A stretch of 57,193 nucleotides of DNA from Halomonas colorata. GTDB lineage: Bacteria; Pseudomonadota; Gammaproteobacteria; Pseudomonadales; Halomonadaceae. The position numbers were made by a program, and so were the translations under genes. Under the pieces are notes generated by a model, which was not told the origin of the DNA, ran no database searches, and worked only from the letters and a program-made list of their open reading frames with translations. Each line of letters begins with the position of its first letter. The stretch's first letter is position 1. The DNA is taken from positions 1-57,193 of the forward strand of contig NZ_JABUZA010000031.1 of assembly GCF_014897985.1 (NCBI RefSeq), in the 5' to 3' direction. Below are positions 17,515 through 25,876 of the stretch, in pieces.

Positions 17515-17889
17515 CTACCCGCTCTGGCGCTTTTCAGGCGTGATAGCCCACCAAACAAACCAGACAAATAGAAACTGCAGGGGCAAACGGATATATAACA
17601 GCAGCGCAGGTATATCGGGATATTGCTCAGGATGTAACGCCATATTTATGTTGGCGGGGTAAACAGTAATAATTAAGGCAATCAAGCCACACCCCGCCAG
17701 AAACCGCGTTTTGGAAACCAGGATTCCAATGGCGCCGAGCAGTTCAAAAACACCGCTGATAAGCACCAGCTCTTTGTGATAGCCCAGATAGTCTGGCATC
17801 GCCATTATAAAGAAATCTGTTAAGACAAAATGGGCTATGCCACCCGACAAGAAAAACAAGGCAATGATCAGCAGCGGTATTCTTGGCAT
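17515..17889 (-). CDS. DoxX-like small membrane protein
   Basis: A roughly 124-residue protein with four membrane helices in the DoxX/MauE-like pattern: LIIALFFLSGGIAHF, then KELVLISGVFELLGAIGIL, then a third helix followed by PANINMALHP, then a last helix. The role of such proteins is uncertain. I chose the ATG at 17889, preceded by CAGGACG; an upstream in-frame ATG at 17940 would add 17 polar residues and overlap the aminopeptidase gene by 17 bases. Either start is possible. Confidence 0.7.
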   Translation of the reverse strand: MPRIPLLIIALFFLSGGIAHFVLTDFFIMAMPDYLGYHKELVLISGVFELLGAIGILVSKTRFLAGCGLIALIITVYPANINMALHPEQYPDIPALLLYIRLPLQFLFVWFVWWAITPEKRQSG

Positions 17890-17923
17890 AGGTCGTCCTG
17901 CATCGCCAGGTTGATTTAGGCTA

Positions 17924-18697
17924 TTAAAGACGCTCTTCATCGCGAAGTGTCAGCACCTCGACACCCTCTGCAGTAACCGCAACCGTATGCTCCCACTGCG
18001 CGGATAATGTCTTGTCGCTGGTCACTACCGTCCAGCCATCTTTCTTGGTTTTTATCTTGGCTTTGCCCTGGTTAATCATGGGCTCAATGGTAAACACCAT
18101 GCCTTGTTTTAATACCAGCCCTTTGCCCGGCTTGCCGTAATGCAGCACTTCGGGCTCTTCATGCATTTCGCGGCCAATGCCGTGGCCACAGTAGTCACGC
18201 ACTACCGAGTAGCCGTTCTGTTCCGCATGCTGCTGAATTGCGTGGCCTACATCGCCAAGCGTTGCGCCCGGCTTAACGGTGCGGATGCCTTCCCACATGG
18301 CCTCATAGGTTTTATCGACCAAGCGTTTTGCGATGGGTTTTACATCGCCCACTAGGTACATCTTACTTGAATCGGCAATAAACCCATTCTTCTCAAGTGT
18401 GATATCGACGTTAACAATATCGCCGGATTTAAGCGCCTGCGCTTCAGAAGGAACGCCATGACACACCACATGATTCACAGACGCATTCAGCACATATTGA
18501 TAGTCATATTGCCCTTTGCTGGCGGGGCGAGCTTTTAACTCATCAACGATATAGCGCTCGGCCCAGTCATTGATCTGCATGGTGGTAGCACCCGGCACGA
18601 TCAGCGTATCGAGATAGCTGAATACCGACGCGAGCAAACGCCCGGCTTCGCGCATCAACGTCAGCTCTTGTTCATTTTTGAGTACTACGTTAGCCAC
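17924..18697 (-). CDS. map: Type I methionine aminopeptidase (probably an accessory copy)
   Basis: A 257-residue metalloenzyme that removes N-terminal methionine. All five metal ligands are visible: Asp98 (VNVDIT), Asp109 (IADSSKMY), His172 (CGHGIG), Glu205 (FTIEPM) and Glu236 (AQWEHTV). The substrate histidine is in NHVVCHG near residue 80. The essential housekeeping map usually sits beside rpsB/tsf; this gene instead overlaps a ParD-like gene by 8 bases. It is therefore likely to be a second copy with a linked regulatory partner. The overlap suggests translational coupling. Confidence 0.92.
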   Translation of the reverse strand: MANVVLKNEQELTLMREAGRLLASVFSYLDTLIVPGATTMQINDWAERYIVDELKARPASKGQYDYQYVLNASVNHVVCHGVPSEAQALKSGDIVNVDITLEKNGFIADSSKMYLVGDVKPIAKRLVDKTYEAMWEGIRTVKPGATLGDVGHAIQQHAEQNGYSVVRDYCGHGIGREMHEEPEVLHYGKPGKGLVLKQGMVFTIEPMINQGKAKIKTKKDGWTVVTSDKTLSAQWEHTVAVTAEGVEVLTLRDEERL

Positions 18698-18896
18698 CGA
18701 TCACCTTCCTTACCTCAATGTCCGCCTGCTTCATCTGCTCGCGCATGATGTCAGAGAAGGTCATGCCCGGGTTGGCTTCCGCCAGCATGCCTACCTTAAT
18801 CCAATATTCCGCCTGCGCATTGATCGAGCGCACCATGACTGAACTGGCTTTACGAATATCTTCGTGAAGCTGGTCGTTGATTTTTACGATGCCCAT
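18690..18896 (-). CDS. ParD-like family protein (antitoxin-like, ribbon-helix-helix)
   Basis: A 68-residue protein with the ParD_like pattern: MGIVKINDQLHEDIRKAS, then RSINAQAEYWIKVGMLAE, a ribbon-helix-helix-type DNA-binding fold. I chose the ATG at 18896 (GCAGG 8 bases upstream). An in-frame ATG at 18956 lies within the AT-rich promoter zone and would add an unlikely hydrophobic leader. Its end overlaps the methionine aminopeptidase start by 8 bases. No classical ParE toxin follows; the aminopeptidase occupies the toxin position. Function as an antitoxin is therefore uncertain; autoregulation is plausible. Confidence 0.75.
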   Translation of the reverse strand: MGIVKINDQLHEDIRKASSVMVRSINAQAEYWIKVGMLAEANPGMTFSDIMREQMKQADIEVRKVIGG

Positions 18897-18905
18897 GGCA
18901 AACCT

Positions 18906-18946
18906 GCTATATATGAAACGCATATAAAGCATATATTGGATATAAG
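18906..18946 (-). promoter_or_regulatory. AT-rich repeated ATATA segment ahead of the ParD-like gene
   Basis: Within about 40 bases upstream of the ParD-like start there are several ATATA/CATATA units (near 18910, 18920, 18930 and 18940) in otherwise GC-rich surroundings. Ribbon-helix-helix proteins often bind short repeated half-sites over their own promoters. This is a candidate operator and promoter; no single box is certain. Confidence 0.35.
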
Positions 18947-19092
18947 TAAGCGGCAAGCGGCTTAGGCTGTGGCTAAGATTTTAAGCAGGTTTTCTTAGAA
19001 GCCGACCTGCTTGTGCAAAGGATTCACGAGTGTATCGAGAAACACGCGCCGGGAGTTATCATCCTAGCGACCCAGCGCGCTAAAACACACCG

Positions 19093-20367
19093 CTAGTTTT
19101 GAGAAGTCGCTAACGCCTGATCGATATCAGCGATCAGATCATCAATATGCTCGATACCTATCGACAGCCGCACCATATCAGGAGTGACGCCTGCCGCTTT
19201 TAGCTCTTGATCATTCAACTGACGATGCGTAGTAGACGCTGGAATAGAGGAGCAACTCTTGGCATCACCGATATTCACTAGCCGCAGAATAAGCGCCAAT
19301 GCATCATAAAAACGCTCGCCAGCGGCTTGGCCGCCCTTAATACCAAAGCTAAGGATGCCCGAAGCATGGCCGTACATATAGCGCTGCGCTAACGCATTAT
19401 CTGGATGGCTTTCCAGGCCAGCGTAGTGCACCCACGCCACCTGGGGATGATTTTCCAAGTGCTTTGCCACGGCCAGCGCGTTAGCGCAGATACGCTCAAT
19501 CCTGAGTGACAATGTTTCCAGCCCCTGAAGAAGGTTCCAGGCCGCCTGAGCGGATAGCGCGGCTCCCATATTGCGCAACGGCACTACCCGGGCACGGGTA
19601 ATAAAGGCCGCATCGCCAACATCTTGGGTATAGCTAACGCCGTGGTAGGAGACATCCGGTTCATTAAGCATCGGGAATCGGCGGGCATTTTCCGCCCACG
19701 GAAATTTGCCTGAATCGACAATGACGCCGCCCACTGTGGTGCCGTGGCCGCCAATATATTTGGTTGCCGAATGGATGACGATATCCGCTCCATGCTCAAT
19801 TGGTCGACATAGAAACGGTGTGGCAGTGGTGTTATCCACGATGACCGGTATCCCGTGACGGTGAGCGACATCGGCGAGCGCACGCAGATCAACAACACCG
19901 CCAGAGGGGTTGCCAATGCTTTCGCAAAAAACCGCTTTAGTGCGCTCATCAAACAACGCTTCGATGCCTGCTATATCGTCTTTATCGACAAAGCGCACCT
20001 GAATACCCTGGCGCGGTAGCGTGTGCGCAAACAGGTTATAAGTGCCACCGTACAGCTCGCTAATGGAGACGATGTTGTCGCCCGCTTCGGCGATAGTTTG
20101 AATGGCATAGGTGATCGCCGCCATCCCCGATGCAACCGCCAAGCCCGCTAGGCCGCCTTCCAGCGCAGCCACACGTTGCTCCAGCACGGCGCAGGTAGGA
20201 TTCATAATGCGAGAATAGATATTTCCTTCCACTTTCAGATCAAATAGATCCGCTGCATGCTGGGCACTATCAAATGAAAACGAGGTAGTCTGATGAATCG
20301 GCACCGCAACGGCGTTTTGTGAATCAGCCGTGTATCCATGATGGAGGGCAATAGTTTCAGGTTTCAT
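19093..20367 (-). CDS. O-acetylhomoserine sulfhydrylase (MetY-type)
   Basis: A 424-residue PLP enzyme of the Cys/Met metabolism family. It makes homocysteine from O-acetyl-L-homoserine and sulfide. The PLP lysine is Lys203 in HSATKYIGGHGT. SGMAAITYAI near residue 80 and YGGTYNLFAHTLPRQGI near 107 are typical of the MetY branch, which has longer loops than cystathionine synthases. I chose the ATG at 20367, preceded by TAGGAGC; the open frame continues upstream to 20538 with no ribosome site. Distinguishing acetyl- from succinyl-homoserine as substrate from sequence alone is not fully safe. Confidence 0.88.
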   Translation of the reverse strand: MKPETIALHHGYTADSQNAVAVPIHQTTSFSFDSAQHAADLFDLKVEGNIYSRIMNPTCAVLEQRVAALEGGLAGLAVASGMAAITYAIQTIAEAGDNIVSISELYGGTYNLFAHTLPRQGIQVRFVDKDDIAGIEALFDERTKAVFCESIGNPSGGVVDLRALADVAHRHGIPVIVDNTTATPFLCRPIEHGADIVIHSATKYIGGHGTTVGGVIVDSGKFPWAENARRFPMLNEPDVSYHGVSYTQDVGDAAFITRARVVPLRNMGAALSAQAAWNLLQGLETLSLRIERICANALAVAKHLENHPQVAWVHYAGLESHPDNALAQRYMYGHASGILSFGIKGGQAAGERFYDALALILRLVNIGDAKSCSSIPASTTHRQLNDQELKAAGVTPDMVRLSIGIEHIDDLIADIDQALATSQN

Positions 20368-20555
20368 AAGGCAGCTCCTAAAAAAGGTAGCCCTGATCTT
20401 AGTGAAGCTTAAGCGAGCGGGCCAACGTCGTTTAGTCGAAAGCCACACCGTAAGACAAGTCTTAATGCCGTGAGTACCGATCGGTGGGATTAGCCAGAAT
20501 GTCTTTAGACGGTGCCAATCTTGCTTGGTTGACCTCAACTAACCTGAACACTCAA

Positions 20556-21359
20556 CTAACCTGAACAGTCAGCAGGAGCAACCGTTTGGTAGGTTGCAGT
20601 AGCTTCTTCCAAACCTTGCTGTAATGCCTTGATACGAGAGGCGTGGGCGGGGTGAGTAGACAAAAACTCAGGCGGCTGGCCGCCACCGGAAGCGGCCATA
20701 TTGCGCCATAGCACCACGCTCTGTTGCGGATCAAACCCGGCACGAGCCATGATGGCTAGGCCCATCAAATCGGCTTCTTCCTCATGGGTGCGGCTGAACG
20801 GCAGACTAATGCCAAGCTGGGCACCAATGCCCAACGCCTGCATCAATTGTTGATGCCCCATATCGCCTTCTCCCATCACACCTACCAACATCAATACGGC
20901 TTTTATGCCGAGTTGCTGGGTAAGCCGTTCATTGCCATGATCCGCCAGCACATGGCTTACCTCGTGTCCGATCACCGCCGCTAGCTGGGCGGGCGTCTCG
21001 GCCACATCCAATAAACCGCTATGCACACCGATACGCCCACCTGGCAGCGCAAAGGCGTTGGGAGAATGTTCTTCAAACACAACGACTTCCCATGCTTGAG
21101 GAAAATCGAGGGCGGGATAGCTCACTTTAGCGGCGGTTACTACCTTTTGGACCACGCACTGCACCAAGTTATTAACGGCCGCATTGCGTGATATCGGCTG
21201 GCTGTTTAGCAGTTGCTCAAAGGCATCTTCGCCCATTTGCGCCATCATGTTATGAGGCACCAGCGCCAGTTGGGCACGCCCTGTCGGCGTCTCATCACAG
21301 CCCGTCAGAAATACCAATGGCAACATGGCCAACAGGTGTAACAGAAATCGTCGACGCAT
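20556..21359 (-). CDS. M48-family metallopeptidase lipoprotein (LoiP/YggG-like)
   Basis: A 267-residue lipoprotein: signal peptide with lipobox ending LTGC (Cys21), then an M48 zinc peptidase domain with HEVSH at 132-136 and the third ligand in EEEADLMG near residue 192. SPNAFALPGGRIGVHSGLL near residue 100 is the usual M48B substrate-groove strand. Relatives such as LoiP and BepA act at the outer membrane in envelope quality control. No TPR domain follows, so it is of LoiP rather than BepA type. It is a second M48 protein in the window, unlike the HtpX-type one at 1246. Confidence 0.9.
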   Translation of the reverse strand: MRRRFLLHLLAMLPLVFLTGCDETPTGRAQLALVPHNMMAQMGEDAFEQLLNSQPISRNAAVNNLVQCVVQKVVTAAKVSYPALDFPQAWEVVVFEEHSPNAFALPGGRIGVHSGLLDVAETPAQLAAVIGHEVSHVLADHGNERLTQQLGIKAVLMLVGVMGEGDMGHQQLMQALGIGAQLGISLPFSRTHEEEADLMGLAIMARAGFDPQQSVVLWRNMAASGGGQPPEFLSTHPAHASRIKALQQGLEEATATYQTVAPADCSG

Positions 21360-21410
21360 CGATAGTTTCGCCTGGTCTAGAGCTTTATATGGACTAAAGA
21401 TTCGCTTGGG

Positions 21411-22448
21411 TTAAGACACGTGAAGCAACGTATAAGGCGCTTCGCAGGCGTGTCGTTCATCGCGCTCATCAATACTACCAAGCCCCAGGTGCCGGTCATT
21501 ATCATAAGCCACAAACAGGCGATCATGATCCAATACGGCAAGCCCTTCGGCCTTATGCTCAAACTCCAACGGCAATCCCGCAGGCGTAGTCACAAGGGTG
21601 GGCACGCAGCGCGCGCGAAAATCACCCAGGCTGACTTCCCACAAGTATCCGCCGATGCGCTCTTCACCGGCTTTCTCAACCTCGAAGCTGTTTAGCAGAT
21701 AAAGGCGTCCGTGATAGGGATCATATTCCAGGCTCGACAAGCCGCAATCAAAACGGACCTCGGGGTGGCTGCCTGGGTCGAAAACGTAGTGCTCGCGCAT
21801 TTCATCAACGAACACCAGATTGCCACTGTCGCTAATCTCGTAATGGGCGCCCACGATACGACTCACATAGGCGAAATCATCATGGGACTGTCCCTGCTCA
21901 CGAATACCAAACAGCAGTAAGCCATCGCCACGCTCGCCGGGAACTGCGGCCAGCCCTTCGATTTTATAGTAGGGAAAGCCAATCGCTTGATCGAGCTTGA
22001 GACGAAGCTCCAAGGAACCTTCTACACCATCCCGCGGATCAGGGTCGACCACCTGCACCTTGTCAGGCTCGCCCAGCGGCCATATCAGCAAGTGATTGTA
22101 GTCATTAAGGTCATGGCTTTGACTGTCGATGCGATCAAAGCCTGTGGTGGCCAGAACATGATGTCCATCCGCCGTCAGGGAGAGATCCTCGTACTTGATA
22201 GCCTGTTTAATCAACGGCATGGTGAAGTACTCAAGCTGACGGTCATCCGGCCCCTGCCCGGTCATCGGCATGGCAAACATCGCCGAGCGCTCCTCCCCCG
22301 GTATCGGCTTATCACTGGCTAAAATAAGCCGCTTACCGTCATAAAGCACGGCAGACACCTCGGCATTAACCAAGTTGCCTTGATCATCGCGCAGTCCCGC
22401 AGGAAAACAGTGGATCGTGCCCTGCTGCAAAATGGTCGCGTGCGTCAT
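21411..22448 (-). CDS. Hypothetical protein, probable beta-propeller (phytase-esterase/DUF3616-like)
   Basis: A 345-residue soluble protein without a signal peptide. It has repeated four-strand-like blocks, such as SAVLYDGKRLILASDK, KYEDLSLTADGHHVLATTG, KIEGLAAVPGERGDGLLLFG and KAEGLAVLDHDRLFVAYDND, which suggest a beta-propeller. The recurring EGLA followed by a strand and D-N-D resembles proteins annotated as esterase-like activity of phytase or DUF3616. I cannot name a substrate. GGAGA lies upstream of the ATG at 22448. Confidence 0.6.
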   Translation of the reverse strand: MTHATILQQGTIHCFPAGLRDDQGNLVNAEVSAVLYDGKRLILASDKPIPGEERSAMFAMPMTGQGPDDRQLEYFTMPLIKQAIKYEDLSLTADGHHVLATTGFDRIDSQSHDLNDYNHLLIWPLGEPDKVQVVDPDPRDGVEGSLELRLKLDQAIGFPYYKIEGLAAVPGERGDGLLLFGIREQGQSHDDFAYVSRIVGAHYEISDSGNLVFVDEMREHYVFDPGSHPEVRFDCGLSSLEYDPYHGRLYLLNSFEVEKAGEERIGGYLWEVSLGDFRARCVPTLVTTPAGLPLEFEHKAEGLAVLDHDRLFVAYDNDRHLGLGSIDERDERHACEAPYTLLHVS

Positions 22449-22636
22449 GGTAAAAGGATCTCCCGACTGCTGAAAGTAACAAGCAGCTTACTAGAGCTTT
22501 ACGGCAGACGTCGAACCTTCTCGAAACCAGGTGATGACTATGGCGCTTTATCAAACTCTCGATCGATTGACGCTTCTGCAACTCCTTTCTTCACGGCCAG
22601 CTATACTGAGATCAATGCTTAATATGGATTAAGACA

Positions 22637-24934
22637 TCAAAGCGTTTCAATCGACCTGCAATGATCAATAAGAGGTGCGAGAGTCGTATTGACGCGGCCT
22701 CCGTCAACTCCAAAACTCAGATGATAATTTCCATTCGGCATCGCCAGTGAGCTTGTGAAGTTGGACGTTGGTCGGAGCCCGACAAAAGTGGTGTCGTCCG
22801 CTGCAATCCGCCCTCGGAAACGAGCGAAGGTGAAAGAATTACTATTAGCGATTTCACTTTCCAGATGCGCTGTCATAGGCCACTGACCATTCAGCCCATA
22901 TGCGCCATAGGTTATATTGTAGATTGAATCTGGATCTAAATCGTTCGGTTGAGTGCTGGACAGGAACTGGCTTACCTCAAGCTCTCCGCTATCCGCACAT
23001 GTCATTATCAACCGCACCATCCGGCCTGGATCACGGCCACCGGGCTTCCGGCCGAAATAGCTTGTGTCAAAAACCATGGCCGGCACATCTTCGATCAAAA
23101 GAAGGTTCAATTGTGCTGCAGACCGGTCAGAATTATTTGGCAAGCCGTAACGCAGCGAGAGCCGTGAATCATTCTTCTGAGCCGCATTCTCAATGAGTTC
23201 AACAGCCGCATCGAAATTTGTATAGATATATGCACTCTGGCTTGCCTCAGCATTATTCTCGTCGGAGCCAAACGTTCTCCTACTCTCGGGATTTACCCAC
23301 ACAGGTTCTACACCGCTGTTGAAGGCAATCATGTTCGCTTCGAGGTTTCTGCGCATCTCGGAATCGCACGTAAGCCTCTCGATCGCACCATCGACAAGCT
23401 CACGTGAATTTACCCCAGGTGTAATGTCCTCGGCTCGTTCCACGATTTGCTTGAAGGCTGCTGGAACGATGGCTTCGCGGGAGAAACTCCCGACCTGGCG
23501 CGATCCGGTTTCCACCCCGCCCACCCGCGTCGTCTCAATCTCGACGTAATTTCGGGTAACAGTGACAAGCGGATCTCCGCATGAGCCAAGCGTCTGCACC
23601 CTACGAATGATATAGGACGTAATAAGCGCACTCATCGGGCTGAAATTCGCACTGTTCTGGAAGCCCCATTCATACAACTCGGCGACTGGATTGTATCCTG
23701 CAGGCCCTAGCGCTCTAATCTGGCGTATAACCTCATCGGCAGGTTTGCGATGCTCACCACGCGCAGCGTGGAAGTCTCCTAATGCAAGGTAGGACAGCAT
23801 TCGCCCACCATAATCGCCCCCCAGCGGAAAGAGCCCAGTGTCCGAACTGCTGACAATTTTCGTGGCTCTTATGCTATCTGGATCATAAGGAGAATTAAGC
23901 GTGACGTTTAAGCTTCGCGCTCCTGTGATTGTTTGAAAATACATTGATACGGTAGATTCGCCAGCGCTGGCAGACATTTGGGGCAAATTCTCAGACAACG
24001 CCGCGCGAAGAGTCTCTGTTAAGTCAGAATGACAACCTTCCCGAGCCAGCACCTCGGCGAAGGCGGTTTGGTTTTCTGCATCGGTTGCAACGCGAATTTG
24101 ATATATACGGCGAATGTCGAAGTCCTTAGTCGGGTCTTCGTCATACTCCAGTATAACGACCGGAACCAGCGTCGAAGCGGCGAGGTAGAATTCATCCAAG
24201 TCGGTAGAGCGAAGCCGGATTTGCTCAGCCTCTCGAAGACCCAGTCGTTCACTTTCGCGCGTAAGCGTATATTCCGCCGAATCGTCGCCTATCTCCACGG
24301 GGCAGGACGCAGAGAATGCTCTATGAAAGGCAAGGTAGATGCCGATCTTATTGCTGGCCGAGTTGCCCGTCCTCGCATCACCTTGCAGTATACGGGTGAA
24401 ATAACGAGCTTTATCATGAGGCAAATAGGGAAACTCCGAGCCATGCTCGGCTGGGGCTGATGCTTGCAGTTCAGCAGGCGGAGGTGCCTCGGTCTGGGCT
24501 ACTTGGACCTCAATGGGATGATAGCCTCGGGTAGCCATGTACCTTAATGCATCTTCTCGGCTGTGCACCACTCGACCTAAGGAACTGATCCGATTAGCGT
24601 CTACCCTCGAGAGCGGTCCTGGCGTCAAACCGAACATAGCCTGCACGCAGGCTATGGCCTCGTCTGCATCGTTTAAATCGCCGTCGATCTTTGACACGTT
24701 ACAACCCAACAGGAAAAGGCCAAACTCAAGATTGACGGTATCCCGTAAGGGGGGACGCAAACGGGCTGGTGTGCCATCGTCATTGAAGCACTGCAGTACT
24801 TTTTCTGTTTCCTGCGTCGCCACACTGCATGCAATACTTGCCGCTTGTGATAAGGAGGGAAGCCCCAACAGAGCACCCGTCATTAATCCGATAGTTGCGC
24901 CTGAACGCAAAAAAATCATTGTATGATTTTTCAC
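22637..24934 (-). CDS. Large secreted protein of unknown function
   Basis: A 765-residue protein that I do not recognise. It starts at a GTG (24934) with GGGAGA 6 bases upstream; an internal ATG lies at 24919. The N-terminus is a clear signal peptide (hydrophobic stretch to about residue 30 ending SLSQA). The mature part is acidic, Ser/Thr-rich and free of membrane helices, with several scattered cysteines (ACSV, LLGC, SCPVEIGD, GSCGDP, LTCDSE, MTCADSG, IDHCRS) that could form disulfides. Segments such as YLALGDFHAARGEH suggest a few TPR/Sel1-like helices in the middle, and the end looks beta-rich. It is monocistronic. Confidence 0.75.
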   Translation of the reverse strand: MKNHTMIFLRSGATIGLMTGALLGLPSLSQAASIACSVATQETEKVLQCFNDDGTPARLRPPLRDTVNLEFGLFLLGCNVSKIDGDLNDADEAIACVQAMFGLTPGPLSRVDANRISSLGRVVHSREDALRYMATRGYHPIEVQVAQTEAPPPAELQASAPAEHGSEFPYLPHDKARYFTRILQGDARTGNSASNKIGIYLAFHRAFSASCPVEIGDDSAEYTLTRESERLGLREAEQIRLRSTDLDEFYLAASTLVPVVILEYDEDPTKDFDIRRIYQIRVATDAENQTAFAEVLAREGCHSDLTETLRAALSENLPQMSASAGESTVSMYFQTITGARSLNVTLNSPYDPDSIRATKIVSSSDTGLFPLGGDYGGRMLSYLALGDFHAARGEHRKPADEVIRQIRALGPAGYNPVAELYEWGFQNSANFSPMSALITSYIIRRVQTLGSCGDPLVTVTRNYVEIETTRVGGVETGSRQVGSFSREAIVPAAFKQIVERAEDITPGVNSRELVDGAIERLTCDSEMRRNLEANMIAFNSGVEPVWVNPESRRTFGSDENNAEASQSAYIYTNFDAAVELIENAAQKNDSRLSLRYGLPNNSDRSAAQLNLLLIEDVPAMVFDTSYFGRKPGGRDPGRMVRLIMTCADSGELEVSQFLSSTQPNDLDPDSIYNITYGAYGLNGQWPMTAHLESEIANSNSFTFARFRGRIAADDTTFVGLRPTSNFTSSLAMPNGNYHLSFGVDGGRVNTTLAPLIDHCRSIETL

Positions 24935-25876
24935 TGCACATCTCCCAACGGAGTCCGAATAAAAAACAGTCGCTATCGATGACGCTGCGATTGGGGTCGT
25001 TGTCAGGTGAGTTCTTTTAAACCACTGCCGTTCTTTCCACCTCACGGCTGATATCTTAAAAGCTGGGATGGTCAACTTTAGTCAATATTGCCGCCATTCT
25101 TAGAATCATCAAGATCAATTCTCTCATCGGCTGCGATCATCATTTTGCCAATTGATGGTATTAGGCCGAGGGGCAGCGTCGATTCAGAAGCTGCTGGCGA
25201 TACAGACCTCCTTTGGTTCTGTCTGAAAAATCGGCTCTCACACATCGCTCAATACAAAAAGGGTTTCCATACTCTGTGCAGATCAGGTCTCGTAGCGGCA
25301 GAGCATGACCTGCCATAGAGCCCGCAACGCGCTGTCGCAGTCGCGAGCTAGCTACCGGTTGATTAGTTCTTATTAGTGATGCCTGTACTGATCAAACAGG
25401 TTTTTCTGATCAAAATACAGTACCGCTTTGCCTCGAAAGGCGGTTACCCGAACGACAAAACAGCCATTGATCCGCACCACCACCGCTTTACCCGAAATCG
25501 ATGGGTGCAGCTTATGATGCGGGATGCTGCGCATAAATGTGCAAGCACTATTCTGACAGTGACTAACCTTTGCAAATTGACCCTCGATTTCTGCTATTCC
25601 GGACGAACGGTAGTTTCATCCGGACGCACGGCAATTCCTGGTTATGCGGCCGACTCGTATGCTTAAGGCGTGTCCTTTAAATAGATATCGACAATGGTTC
25701 GCCGCCCTGACCGCTTCTAGCGTAGAAGAGCGATGGGCGCTTACCCGTATTTTATCGAAACAAGAGAACATTCTTGCAACGCTACACGACCACTCTTCTT
25801 GCTGCCGCGACTGTATCCTAGACCTTATAGCAGGCAGCGCGACGAACGGGTAAGAGACTGAAAAAGGATCAAAGCC
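24935..25876. other. Long non-coding stretch before the FAD oxidase
   Basis: About 940 bases with no convincing gene. Short open frames exist (for example 25644-25853, a 69-codon frame ending 23 bases before the oxidase) but lack a recognised domain and a good ribosome site. Two adjacent imperfect copies of a roughly 21-base unit starting CCGGACG occur at about 25599-25640. The base composition is closer to random than in the flanking genes, consistent with decayed accessory DNA. Confidence 0.4.

Noticed and set aside
20368..20555. SAM-responsive riboswitch ahead of the MetY-type gene
   Set aside because: I looked for a SAM-binding fold on the minus strand but found no recognisable core or terminator hairpin.
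25644..25853. A 69-codon gene just before the FAD oxidase
   Set aside because: No domain, weak start, atypical composition; retained only as a note on the spacer.
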